Assembly (NCBI GenBank): GCA_049276515.1
Contig: JBASWO010000186.1
Span: forward strand, 1 to 9,893
Source: JAATFY01 sp049276515
GTDB taxonomy: Bacteria; Pseudomonadota; Alphaproteobacteria; UBA9219
DNA: 9,893 nucleotides
Direction of reading: 5' to 3'
Shown here: positions 1-7,565 of the stretch, one piece after another
Layout: every line of letters begins with the position of its first letter
Position numbering within the stretch: the first letter of the stretch is position 1
The notes under the pieces: generated by a model
Told to the model about the DNA's origin: nothing
Seen by the model: the letters and a program-made list of their open reading frames with translations, nothing else
Database searches by the model: none
Translations under genes and position numbers: made by a program

Positions 1-1
1 C

Positions 2-1042
2 GGTGGAAGTGGCCGTGGTGGCGGTGGTTCAAGCCAAAGCTCCATCAAGCAAAATTCTACATTCAATCTTGATTTTAAATTTTGGGATGAGCTGAACCAA
101 ATCTTGGGTGCTATGTTGGGCGGCACAGGGACCGTTATAACGTCACCTTCAGTTGGCACAGTGACAGTCACAACGACGCCTGAAATCATGCGTACCATTG
201 CGGCGTACATGGAAAAAGAAAATCAACGTTTGTCGCGTCAGATTGCGATCAATGTAGAAATCTATTCCGTTGGTTTATCGGACGGTACCGATTTCAAAGT
301 TGCCTTTGATACAGCTTTGCGTCGTTTGAGAAATTTTGGTGTTAATTTCTCATCAGCTGCTGCTCCATCGAGTGTGAGTGGTTTCAGTGGTTTTACAGGT
401 GGCGGTATCTTGAGTACGGCTATTCTTAATCCAGCGACTGTTGGTGAAGTCACAGACGTCTTTACGGCGCTTTCGGGTATCGGCGATACAACGAAGGTTG
501 CCAAATTTCCTTTGGTGACCCTCAACAATCGTCCGGTTTCACGCCGTATTGGTACAGACGTTGCCTATGTTGCTAATTCAACAACAGCCAATACAACGAC
601 AGGCAGTACAAGTAACATTGGAACGCAAGTTACGCCCGCGACAATCCGTCAGGGTTTCTCGGTTCAGCTCACACCCCGTTTGTTGGATGATGGCCGTATT
701 TTGATGCAATATTCTTTGAGCGTTGTTGATATTAGAAGCATCGCTTCCTTTAACAGCGTGTGCGGTAGCGACGAATCTTGCTCAGGTGGTGCTGGCAGTA
801 CAACAGTCCAGTTGCCTCAAACACTCAATCGCATTTTTGTGCAGCAATCTGTCTTAAAGAGCGGCTCAACCCTTCTCATGGGTGGTGCTGAAGAAGAGGA
901 TTTGCAGCATAATTCGCAGGGTGTTGGCAGCCCCTATAACTACATCCTTGGCGGGGGCACTGCGGCCGGCCGTTCACATACCATGCTGTTTATTGCCATT
1001 ACTCCTCAAGTTCTCAATGAGCCCCATTCGGAGAATGACTAA
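2..1042 (+). CDS. pilN: PilN-type outer-membrane secretin, C-terminal part (5' truncated by window edge)
   Basis: The reading frame is open from base 2, so the true start lies before the window; 346 residues are visible. In the family, the secretin multimerises in the outer membrane as the channel through which the pilus exits, and PilN of R64-type systems is a lipoprotein. The fragment opens with a Gly/Ser-rich linker (GGSGRGGGGSSQSS). An N-domain-like segment (RQIAINVEIYSV) follows, then the secretin core: VAKFPLVTLNNRPVSRRIGT, VQLTPRLLDDGRILMQYSLS and LKSGSTLLMGGAEEED, with a hydrophobic strand HTMLFIAITPQVL near the end. A Thr/Ser/Asn-rich insert lies between the first two core blocks. 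Two cysteines five residues apart (codons at 761 and 779) could form a small disulfide loop in the barrel region. The stop overlaps the pilO start by one base. The N-terminal signal and lipobox cannot be seen, so PilN rests on the core motifs plus gene order. Confidence 0.92.
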   Translation, partial: GGSGRGGGGSSQSSIKQNSTFNLDFKFWDELNQILGAMLGGTGTVITSPSVGTVTVTTTPEIMRTIAAYMEKENQRLSRQIAINVEIYSVGLSDGTDFKVAFDTALRRLRNFGVNFSSAAAPSSVSGFSGFTGGGILSTAILNPATVGEVTDVFTALSGIGDTTKVAKFPLVTLNNRPVSRRIGTDVAYVANSTTANTTTGSTSNIGTQVTPATIRQGFSVQLTPRLLDDGRILMQYSLSVVDIRSIASFNSVCGSDESCSGGAGSTTVQLPQTLNRIFVQQSVLKSGSTLLMGGAEEEDLQHNSQGVGSPYNYILGGGTAAGRSHTMLFIAITPQVLNEPHSEND

Positions 1043-2304
1043 TGGGTTCAGGCGTTGTAACGGTCGGCCGGCGCCAGTACGCCGTCGGCCTCTACTGGGA
1101 AAATAGCCCCGGCGGACGCCTTGCCCAAACGGCAAAAGAAGCGGCCAAGCAACCTGGCCAACAAGCTGATTTTTACACCATTCGCCCCGGTGATAAAACT
1201 GGCCGTGTTCCCCAATTTGGTCTTGGTCAATTAGCAGCCGGTCATAAAGCGGGCATGCCCGTTTTTGCAGCCTGTCTTGCCAATCAACAACCCGGATCTT
1301 GGGGCGGCGCTTTTCGTTTACGTGAGGGCACAGTCGTTATCGTTATCCGCGATGATCTTATCGTGCCTGATGGCGATCAATTTTTTACCAATGAGAGTGA
1401 AGCGCGCGATCGTCTTCTCCAAGAAATAGGTTTTGGTGGTCTGCAAAGAATTTATGCGCCAGAATCCTGGGCCATCTCCGGCGCTGATACGATGCCTGTC
1501 AGCTTGCTCATGGATGAAAGGCGCGATGTCACATTGCGCCTTGTGGCCATACCACGAAAATTCCTTATTGCCGGCGCCGTTGTTCTTGGTCTTTTGCTAC
1601 TCGCACTTGGTGGTGGTTGGTATTATCAAGCCAAACAAGCTGAAGAAGAAGCTGCGCGTATCGCGCAAGAAGATGCCATTCGCCGCGCCAAAGAATTGGC
1701 AAACAGAAATAATCCGTTTGCCAGCAATCAGCCACAATATCCGCCACCTGATCGTGTGTGGGAGAAACGCCCCAGTCCTTTGAAGATCATTGAGGCATGC
1801 CAAACAGGGTTGAAGCAAATCCCTGTATCGGTAGCAGGTTGGCGTCTCACAGCCTTAAAGTGTGATGGAGCGACTGTGAATGTCAGCTGGTCACGCGACA
1901 AAACCATGTCACGGCCACCCCACGGGTCTGTGGTCAATGAAACCGCTACCGCAGCTAGCCAAACCGTTACGCTCCCGGCCCTATCTCCCCGGGGTAATGA
2001 AAACCTAGCCGATTCCAGTGAGGTAACGCGCCGTTACCTAGCGCAAGATTGGCCTGGGGCAGTTTCTAGGTCTCCCGATGATCCTTTGCCACCCCCGCCA
2101 GCAGGCTATCAAGGCCCCTGGAATCCCCCGGCGGCACCCTGGGTTAAGCGTTCCTTTACCGTTACAGTGCCAGAATTACCGGGAAGTTTACCGTTATATT
2201 TCGGCACCTTGCCGGGTGTAATAATAAACTCTCTCACCTATTCTGGAGCCTCTTCGAGCGGCTCTTGGATGATCGAAGGAGTCATTTATGAGAACCGAAG
2301 CTAA
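1042..2304 (+). CDS. pilO: Type IVb pilus accessory protein PilO (PilO2 family)
   Basis: The protein has 420 residues. The start MGSGVVTVGRRQYAVGLYWE resembles the typical beginning of the PilO accessory family of R64-type pili. A soluble N-terminal region of about 172 residues is followed by one strong transmembrane helix (about 174-195, FLIAGAVVLGLLLLALGGGW). An Ala/Glu/Arg-rich helical stretch follows (about 196-222), probably a coiled coil, and then a periplasmic C-terminal region with Pro-rich linkers (around 235-240 and 350-370). This topology suits an inner-membrane protein with a cytoplasmic N-terminus that links the PilQ/PilR motor to PilP and PilN. The ATG overlaps the pilN stop by one base (TAATG). 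A Shine-Dalgarno GGAGA at 1030-1034 lies 7 nt upstream and supports this start. Identification is from the N-terminal signature, topology and position; the exact biochemical role of PilO is poorly known in the family. Confidence 0.9.
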   Translation: MGSGVVTVGRRQYAVGLYWENSPGGRLAQTAKEAAKQPGQQADFYTIRPGDKTGRVPQFGLGQLAAGHKAGMPVFAACLANQQPGSWGGAFRLREGTVVIVIRDDLIVPDGDQFFTNESEARDRLLQEIGFGGLQRIYAPESWAISGADTMPVSLLMDERRDVTLRLVAIPRKFLIAGAVVLGLLLLALGGGWYYQAKQAEEEAARIAQEDAIRRAKELANRNNPFASNQPQYPPPDRVWEKRPSPLKIIEACQTGLKQIPVSVAGWRLTALKCDGATVNVSWSRDKTMSRPPHGSVVNETATAASQTVTLPALSPRGNENLADSSEVTRRYLAQDWPGAVSRSPDDPLPPPPAGYQGPWNPPAAPWVKRSFTVTVPELPGSLPLYFGTLPGVIINSLTYSGASSSGSWMIEGVIYENRS

Positions 2305-3139
2305 ACACGTTACCTTGAGCCGCTTTGCACTACTGATTGTGCTGATTGGTATGGGTTCTCTGGCTTGTAGCCAAGCTGTGTATGCCGCCGCCGCAACTGT
2401 ACCTACTTCGGAAACAGACGACGTTGCTGCCGCCCTTGTAGATTCTGCGCCACCTGATGCGCCCCCTTCTTTGCCAGCCAATGCGGCAACGACACCAGCT
2501 CAAGCAGCTGCCCCTGTCATTTCAAATGTTACAGCTGAAGTTCCACCTTCACTCTCACCGCCACCACCTGCTGGCGCTAAGGCTGAGAAACCTGGTAAGG
2601 GTCTTGAGCACGCTGAAAACAAAATTGCTGATACAGCGCGTGATGCCATTAAACAGTTGAGCAGCTCAGACACTGTAACGCTGGATGATCTCAATACAGC
2701 GCGCCAAGCGATCGCTAAAATTGACGCCTTGATCGAAATTGAAAAGAGATTGGCAGAGCTTGAGAAAGTTAGAGGTGGCGATCGCGGTCGTTCTCTCGCT
2801 TCTTCAATTCCAGCGAGTGCTCTAGCACCACCCGTTCCTTCATTGCCTGTACCGGCTTTACCAGTTCCATCTCAGTCATCACAGGTTTTTAATCAGATTC
2901 CAACAATGCCCTCATTGAGCCCTGTTGAGATCAGCCGGATTACGGGAAATGCAGGTCGTTACACAGCTTACGTTAAAGGCGTTGATGGCCAGTTCAAACC
3001 TGTCAAAGTCGGCGATGCCGTGCCAGGTGCTGGTAAAGTCCTAGCGATTACACCTAACGGTATCTCGCTCTCTCAAAACGATATCAAACGTTTTGTACGC
3101 ATTAAAAACGTCGACACTGTATTTAGCCAAAACCACTAA
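2288..3139 (+). CDS. pilP: Type IV pilus biogenesis protein PilP (periplasmic)
   Basis: The protein has 283 residues. An N-terminal signal peptide (hydrophobic core about 12-26) ends in AVYA at 30-33, a plausible signal peptidase I site. Next comes an Ala/Pro/Thr-rich low-complexity stretch (about 35-100). A charged helix (about 134-163, DLNTARQAIAKIDALIEIEK and onwards) matches the coiled-coil-like helix of PilP-family proteins. A Pro-Val repeat linker (about 181-195, PVPSLPVPALPVP) leads to a small beta-type C-terminal domain (about 212-275; GDAVPGAGKVLAITPNGISL then a basic RFVRI). This architecture suits a periplasmic link between the inner-membrane PilO/PilR and the PilN secretin. AAGGAG at 2276-2281, 6 nt before the ATG, supports the start. 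The gene overlaps pilO by 17 bp, so the two are probably translationally coupled. Cys27 within the signal region lacks Leu at -3, so lipidation is doubtful. Confidence 0.88.
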   Translation: MRTEAKHVTLSRFALLIVLIGMGSLACSQAVYAAAATVPTSETDDVAAALVDSAPPDAPPSLPANAATTPAQAAAPVISNVTAEVPPSLSPPPPAGAKAEKPGKGLEHAENKIADTARDAIKQLSSSDTVTLDDLNTARQAIAKIDALIEIEKRLAELEKVRGGDRGRSLASSIPASALAPPVPSLPVPALPVPSQSSQVFNQIPTMPSLSPVEISRITGNAGRYTAYVKGVDGQFKPVKVGDAVPGAGKVLAITPNGISLSQNDIKRFVRIKNVDTVFSQNH

Positions 3140-3189
3140 AACAATCCTGTCCATTCCGTTTAGGAATTTTCAAGAAGGCAGTACTCCAA

Positions 3190-5106
3190 TTGCAAAACCT
3201 TGTTTCAAAGTTGAGCAAATGGCTGCAGAAAAACCAGCCCAAGGCTCCTCCTAACAGTGCTGAGAAAAAGCCACTGGTAGGTGCTGCTGATCCCAATGCT
3301 GTAAAGCCTGTCCAAAACGCTCCTTCGATGACGTCAACCGAAGTTCGTAAGAACGAAGGTACAAAACCTGAAGCCGCCAAAGTTGCGCCAAGACCATCGG
3401 AAAGCATTAAAATTGAAGACGAACGTAGCTTGGCGATGTCAGGCGCATCGCTTGCTTTCTCCGGTGAAGTCCTGACGGCAGAAACAGGCCCCCTTAAAAT
3501 TCCTGAAGAATCTCGCAATCTCTGCGCCTTATTCGATACAGGCTTATGGTTGGTGAGTGCTTCGCACCGTAGATCACCTTTGGTGACGTCTGTTGCAATG
3601 ACGGCCAAACGCCAAGGCTATCGTGTTGATGAGCCGCGCTACGTAACGCCCAACATTATTAGCCAAGCCTATCTTTATGCCGATCGTAAAAATGTTTCAG
3701 CGCAGTTTGATGAAAATGCAGTACGCCGTAAAATCGTTCATACGCTAGAAAAAGCGGTCGAAGCGGGCGCAAACGATATTCACATTGAAGCTGTCAACAG
3801 TCGTACGCGTATTGAGTTTCGTGTCGATGGTGCTTTGCGTGTATGGGAAACCTGGACGCAACGTGAAGGTGAGCAGGTTCTCTCCTCCATTTATTCGCAC
3901 TCCATCGGCCAATCAGGATCAACAGCTAACTGGCAAGAACCTCAAGCGGCGATGTTAACATCGGATGCTAAGGGCCGGGAAACGATTGCCTTACCAAAAG
4001 GCGTGATCAGCGTGCGCTGTCAGTGGGTGCCACTTGCGAATGACGGGCGCTATCTTGATATGCGCTTACAGTATGACTCAGCACATTTGTTCGGTGAAAA
4101 CTTTGTTATGGCCGATGTGGATTCACTCGGTTTTTCACAAGAGCAGCTCAAAGTCATTCAAAGTTTACGTGCAGTCCCTGGTGGCCTGCGTATTTTCTCG
4201 GGTCCCGTGAACCAAGGTAAAACAACGACCCTGCGTGTGGCGCTTAACCGTCGTATGTCAGAAACCAATATGCAGCTCAACTGTTTGATGATTGAAGATC
4301 CGCCTGAAGGTGGTGTCATTGGTGCACGCCAAATCGGTGTTTCGGCATCTGTCAAAGATGAGCAGCGTGAAAAAACCTTCGTTGAAATCATGCGTTGCGC
4401 TCTGCGTCTTGATCCTGACATTGTTATGTTAGGTGAAATTCGTGATATGCAGACCGCAAAATTTGCTTTCCGTCTCGCGCTCACAGGTCGTCAGGTTTAT
4501 ACAACGGGTCACGTTTATTCGGCGCTAGCGACTCCTAAGCGTCTTCGCGATATCGGCATGGAACATTACATGGTCTATGACCATCATCTTGTTCGCGGCA
4601 TGATCTGCCAACGTTTGTTGCGTGGTATGTGCATGGAATGTCGTATTCCTATGGCTAATGCTCCAGGCGAATTGGGACCAGCTTATAAAGATCTAGCGCG
4701 CCGCGTGCGCGCAGGCCTCGCTATTATGGATGCAAGACGTAGCAAATCCGGCGGCGGCAAGCCTTATATGGAGCGCCTCTCAGAGCCTGATTTGCGTAAT
4801 GTTTATGTAGCCAATCCGGATGGTTGCCCTAAATGTTATAAGGGTCGTACGGGTCGTACGATTTGCGCCGAAGTGATTGAAACCGATGCTAAGCTCATGG
4901 AGCTTTTGCAGGATAATCGTATGCAAGAAGCAGAAGATTATTGGCTCTCTCCACTCGGACTTAACGGTATTACTATGCTCTGGCATGGTCTTGAAAAAGT
5001 ACGTCGTGGTGAAGTCTCGCCTGATGATGCTGAGTTTGAATTAGGGCCGTTCTCACGCGAACGTGAGTTGCTAGAGCTCGAACAACGTTTAGGAGCTATG
5101 CCGTGA
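3190..5106 (+). CDS. pilQ: PilQ-type pilus assembly ATPase (GspE/PulE-like)
   Basis: The protein has 638 residues and is the cytoplasmic hexameric motor that hydrolyses ATP to drive pilin polymerisation. Residues 1 to about 85 are Lys/Pro/Ala/Glu-rich and probably disordered. NDIHIEAVNSRTRIEFRVDG (195-214) is the N2 domain signature of secretion ATPases. The Walker A is GPVNQGKT (338-345), the Asp box NCLMIEDPPE (364-373), the Walker B LDPDIVMLGEIRD (407-419, Glu416) and the His box YTTGHVYSA (437-445). CxxC at 481-484 and CxxC at 546-549 form the tetracysteine zinc site common in this family. The start is TTG at 3190: no ATG lies nearby in frame, and AAGAAGG at 3172-3178 gives an acceptable but long spacing of 11 nt. 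It lies 50 bp after pilP and overlaps pilR by 4 bp. Walker A has Asn-Gln where many relatives have Gly-Ser; the lysine and threonine are intact. Confidence 0.94.
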   Translation: MQNLVSKLSKWLQKNQPKAPPNSAEKKPLVGAADPNAVKPVQNAPSMTSTEVRKNEGTKPEAAKVAPRPSESIKIEDERSLAMSGASLAFSGEVLTAETGPLKIPEESRNLCALFDTGLWLVSASHRRSPLVTSVAMTAKRQGYRVDEPRYVTPNIISQAYLYADRKNVSAQFDENAVRRKIVHTLEKAVEAGANDIHIEAVNSRTRIEFRVDGALRVWETWTQREGEQVLSSIYSHSIGQSGSTANWQEPQAAMLTSDAKGRETIALPKGVISVRCQWVPLANDGRYLDMRLQYDSAHLFGENFVMADVDSLGFSQEQLKVIQSLRAVPGGLRIFSGPVNQGKTTTLRVALNRRMSETNMQLNCLMIEDPPEGGVIGARQIGVSASVKDEQREKTFVEIMRCALRLDPDIVMLGEIRDMQTAKFAFRLALTGRQVYTTGHVYSALATPKRLRDIGMEHYMVYDHHLVRGMICQRLLRGMCMECRIPMANAPGELGPAYKDLARRVRAGLAIMDARRSKSGGGKPYMERLSEPDLRNVYVANPDGCPKCYKGRTGRTICAEVIETDAKLMELLQDNRMQEAEDYWLSPLGLNGITMLWHGLEKVRRGEVSPDDAEFELGPFSRERELLELEQRLGAMP

Positions 5107-6203
5107 GCGACTTTAATTTTGATGATTTTGAACGTTGGATTACACGTTTTCAATTCCGCTCAAGTCGTAAGCATCGTTATCGCATTTACCGTAAGCTCGA
5201 AGGTATGTTGCGTATGAACGAAGCTTTGTCGCGTAGTTTGGACAGGCTCTATTTAAACGCATCTGAAATGGGTAAACATCCGCGCCGGCCGGCGGCGGTT
5301 GCTTTGCGCGAATGGTTTTTGAAAGATCGCGCTGGTATTACACTTTCAGAAGCCATGGAAGGATGGATTCCAACCGGCGAGCTTTACATGATACGCGCAG
5401 GTGAAGAATCCGGCACCATGGCTAAATCGCTGCGCTCCATTCAATCGGTTGGTGAAAAAGCCAAACAGATGAAAGAAGCCGTGGTTTACGCTGTTGGCTA
5501 CCCCATTTTCATGGTGGTCTTGGTCAGCTTCGTTTTATGGACCTTTGGCGTCAATTTGATTCAAAATATGCGCGCCAATGCGCCAAAGAATGTTATGGCC
5601 GCGATGGGTAGTGTCGCTACGCTTTCAGATTTTATCAATGATTGGGGCTTAACGGTTGTTGTAGGCCTCATATCTCTCTGCTTACTCGTTGCTTTCACCT
5701 TGCCAAGATGGACGGGCCCCATACGCGCGAAATTCGATATGTATGCGCCTTGGTCTTGGTACCGTATTTTACAGGGTAGTGGTTTCTTATTGGGTCTTTC
5801 TTCTCTCCTTGGTGCTCAAGTCCCTCTGAAGCGCGCGCTAGAAATTTTAGAAGAGCAGGGCAATCCTTGGATGCGTGAACGTATCAATGCGGCGCGCCAA
5901 GAAGTTTTACGCGGTCGCAATCTTGGAGAAGCTTTGCGTATCGGACGATATAATTTTCCTGATCCCATCGTCGCGGTTGACCTCGAAATTCTTTCTGAAC
6001 GCGCTGACGTTGGTTCTGTTATTGAGCAGGTCACTGAAGAGTGGATTAATGAGCAGATTATGGTCCTTAAGGCCCAGTCGCTTATTGCCCGTAACGTAGG
6101 TCTTGCTGTGGTAGGTGGTGTTATTGCCTGGGTTATGATGTCGATCTTCGGCGTGGTCGGAGAGCTATCAAAATCAGGTGGTTCCAGCATGCAAAGCTTT
6201 TAA
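5103..6203 (+). CDS. pilR: PilR inner-membrane platform protein (type II secretion F family)
   Basis: The protein has 366 residues. It is the polytopic inner-membrane protein on which pilins are assembled, and it contacts the PilQ ATPase. Two T2SF-type cytoplasmic helical domains are visible: about residues 30-125 (with the conserved-type segment TGELYMIRAGEESGTMAKSL) and about 225-325 (SSLLGAQVPLKRALEIL; DLEILSERADVGSVIEQVTE). Three transmembrane helices lie at about 126-148, 182-200 and 331-353, the usual arrangement. The start is GTG at 5103, overlapping the pilQ stop by 4 bp (GTGA), with AGGAG at 5091-5095 placed 7 nt upstream. The overlap suggests that the motor and platform are made in coupled amounts. 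The length is close to IncI PilR proteins and a little shorter than PilC/GspF. It is followed by a 59-bp gap before the pilin genes. Confidence 0.93.
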   Translation: MSDFNFDDFERWITRFQFRSSRKHRYRIYRKLEGMLRMNEALSRSLDRLYLNASEMGKHPRRPAAVALREWFLKDRAGITLSEAMEGWIPTGELYMIRAGEESGTMAKSLRSIQSVGEKAKQMKEAVVYAVGYPIFMVVLVSFVLWTFGVNLIQNMRANAPKNVMAAMGSVATLSDFINDWGLTVVVGLISLCLLVAFTLPRWTGPIRAKFDMYAPWSWYRILQGSGFLLGLSSLLGAQVPLKRALEILEEQGNPWMRERINAARQEVLRGRNLGEALRIGRYNFPDPIVAVDLEILSERADVGSVIEQVTEEWINEQIMVLKAQSLIARNVGLAVVGGVIAWVMMSIFGVVGELSKSGGSSMQSF

Positions 6204-6231
6204 TCATCTTATATGCAAGGTTTTTAACCAT
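6189..6231. repeat. Imperfect direct repeat across the pilR stop, upstream of pilin 1
   Basis: Two 19-base units, 6189-6207 and 6213-6231, are offset by 24 bp and agree at 16 of 19 positions. The first is ATGCAAAGCTTTTAATCAT and the second ATGCAAGGTTTTTAACCAT; all three differences are transitions. They sit just before a TATACT box and could be a tandem regulator site, but this is inference. The first unit overlaps the last pilR codons. Confidence 0.6.
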
Positions 6232-6262
6232 ATTCAGGTATACTCCCGGACGCGTAAAAAAT
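6232..6262 (+). promoter_or_regulatory. Candidate promoter for the pilin array
   Basis: TATACT at 6239-6244 is one mismatch from the sigma-70 -10 consensus TATAAT. No good -35 is visible at the usual spacing, so the promoter would be weak or activator-dependent, perhaps through the direct repeat just upstream. Initiation near 6251 would give a leader of about 12 nt to the ATG at 6263 or about 24 nt to the ATG at 6275. The 59-bp pilR-pilin 1 gap has no terminator, so read-through from pilR is also possible. Confidence 0.3.
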
Positions 6263-6916
6263 ATGGGGTTCAAGATGACTGCGGCGATAAAGCGGAAGCG
6301 AGGATTTACGCTTACTGAGATCGCTCTTGTTTTGAGCATTCTGGGGATTGTTATCGGCGGCATTTTTTATGCAGCATCCACAGCCAACTCACGCGTGCTC
6401 GTCAATCAAGCGAGTGATGAACTCAATCAAATCATGTTTAACATGCGCAGCTATTATAGTGGGCGTGTCACCACATTTGCTGCCCTCAATGCTTCGCGTG
6501 CCCTCAATTCAACAGCGAGTGCTGGTGATTTTACTTACTACACACCACTCCATAGAAATGCCGGCATTTTTCCGCGTGAACTCGTGATTGGTACTGTCGT
6601 CAATAACCCATGGAACCTAGCTTCAGCTGCCAATACAATCCAAACATCCCTTGCGGGTTCAGTCGGAAATCCTGTGCGCTTTGCTGTGAGCTATTCGAAT
6701 TTGTCGACAGAAGTATGCACGGAAATGGTGGCTAAAAATTCTTTGCCGGGTGATAGCGGTTTAACGTCTCTTACCGTTACGATAACCTCAGGTGTGGGGC
6801 CCGTCATAACTACGTTCACCGGTGTACAACTTCCTGTTTCACCAACAGCTGCCGCTACAGCTTGCGATGGCACTTCCACCGCAACTGTGGATTGGTATTA
6901 CAATCTTGTTAAATAG
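6263..6916 (+). CDS. Type IVb-like prepilin 1 (probable minor pilin)
   Basis: The protein has 217 residues. A basic leader (MGFKMTAAIKRKRG) ends in Gly14, with predicted cleavage before Phe15. Glu at mature position 5 (FTLTE) and a hydrophobic alpha-helix (about 15-40) form the class III signal used for pilus insertion. The mature length is about 203. GIFPRELVIG (101-110) followed by NNPW (114-117) matches a motif seen in all the neighbouring pilins. Cys152 and Cys201 bracket a C-terminal segment of about 48 residues, consistent with the disulfide-bonded D-region of type IVb pilins. Asn codons are 11 AAT to 4 AAC, unlike pilin 5. Neither start has a good ribosome site; the second in-frame ATG at 6275 has GGGG 6 nt upstream and would fit the candidate promoter better. 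It is first in a tight four-gene pilin run, so a PilS-like minor pilin is the best call. Confidence 0.87.
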   Translation: MGFKMTAAIKRKRGFTLTEIALVLSILGIVIGGIFYAASTANSRVLVNQASDELNQIMFNMRSYYSGRVTTFAALNASRALNSTASAGDFTYYTPLHRNAGIFPRELVIGTVVNNPWNLASAANTIQTSLAGSVGNPVRFAVSYSNLSTEVCTEMVAKNSLPGDSGLTSLTVTITSGVGPVITTFTGVQLPVSPTAAATACDGTSTATVDWYYNLVK

Positions 6917-6923
6917 GCGTCCC

Positions 6924-7565
6924 ATGAAACACCGCGCTTCTCATACAGATTTAAAAAGCGGTTTTACAATGATGGAAATAGCCATTGTTATAGGCATTAT
7001 TGGTCTTATAGCGGGTGCTATATGGGCGGCAGGATCAAAAGTATTGGCACAAAATGCTTTGCGTAATGCTGAGCGACAATTAGCCATCATTAGCCAAAAT
7101 ATGCGTGCCGCTTATGCGGAGCAGGGTGGTGTTGCCGGTATTGCGGCAACACTCACGCCAGCGCTTGATAAAATGCGTATCTTTCCTGCTGAGTTGCGAG
7201 CTAATGCCAGCAATCCCAATGGTATGCTTTTCCATATATGGAACCGCACTGTTCAAGGTAATGGCTTTGGTACAGTGCAAATTGCGGCAGATAACTGTGC
7301 TGGCGTTGTCGCTGGTGCCACAATCAGCGCTTGCTTTCAGGTATCATTTTTAGATCTACCCAGCAGTGCTTGCATCAACCTAGCTACAGAAACATCGCGC
7401 TCAGATAGCACCCTGCAGCGCATTATCATTAATGGTACATTAGTGGGTGATCGCGACACACCTGGAACGCCTCTACCCGTTCCTCCTTCTGTTGCCCAAA
7501 ATGAATGTAGCCTTACGGATAATGATGTGATCTGGGTTTATTTGCTGAGGGATAATAGATCATGA
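6924..7565 (+). CDS. Type IVb-like prepilin 2 (probable minor pilin, four cysteines)
   Basis: The protein has 213 residues from the ATG at 6924. The frame is open further upstream to an ATG at 6822, but that would bury the leader inside pilin 1 and place 34 extra residues before it, so 6924 is chosen. The leader MKHRASHTDLKSG is followed by FTMMEIAIVIGIIGLIAGAI: Gly-Phe cleavage site, Glu+5 and a hydrophobic helix. The mature length is 200. RIFPAEL (85-91) is the shared FP motif. VSFLDLPSSACINL (140-153) and Cys195 form the usual C-terminal pair, and an extra pair (Cys125, Cys137) lies before it, which could add a second disulfide loop. It begins 7 bp after pilin 1 with a weak TAGG upstream, and its stop overlaps the pilin 3 ATG by 4 bp. 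Confidence 0.88.
   Translation: MKHRASHTDLKSGFTMMEIAIVIGIIGLIAGAIWAAGSKVLAQNALRNAERQLAIISQNMRAAYAEQGGVAGIAATLTPALDKMRIFPAELRANASNPNGMLFHIWNRTVQGNGFGTVQIAADNCAGVVAGATISACFQVSFLDLPSSACINLATETSRSDSTLQRIIINGTLVGDRDTPGTPLPVPPSVAQNECSLTDNDVIWVYLLRDNRS

Noticed and set aside
2288..2370. PilP as a lipoprotein through Cys27
   Set aside because: The residues before the cysteine are S-L-A, without Leu at -3. A signal peptidase I site (AVYA) follows shortly after and explains the sequence better.
2708..2785. Two GCGATCGC octamers in pilP, resembling the cyanobacterial HIP1 element
   Set aside because: Only two clear copies, both explained by codons in frame; the gene content does not suggest a cyanobacterium. 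Likely chance.
3123..3608. Long open frame on the - strand opposite the start of pilQ (161 codons)
   Set aside because: It lies wholly opposite pilQ and the pilP-pilQ gap, has no recognisable domain, and pilQ is supported by strong motifs. Treated as a shadow frame, like the other antisense frames.
6822..6923. Upstream ATG at 6822 as the start of pilin 2
   Set aside because: It would overlap pilin 1 by 95 bases and add 34 residues ahead of the basic leader, giving an abnormal prepilin signal; 6924 gives a normal 13-residue leader.
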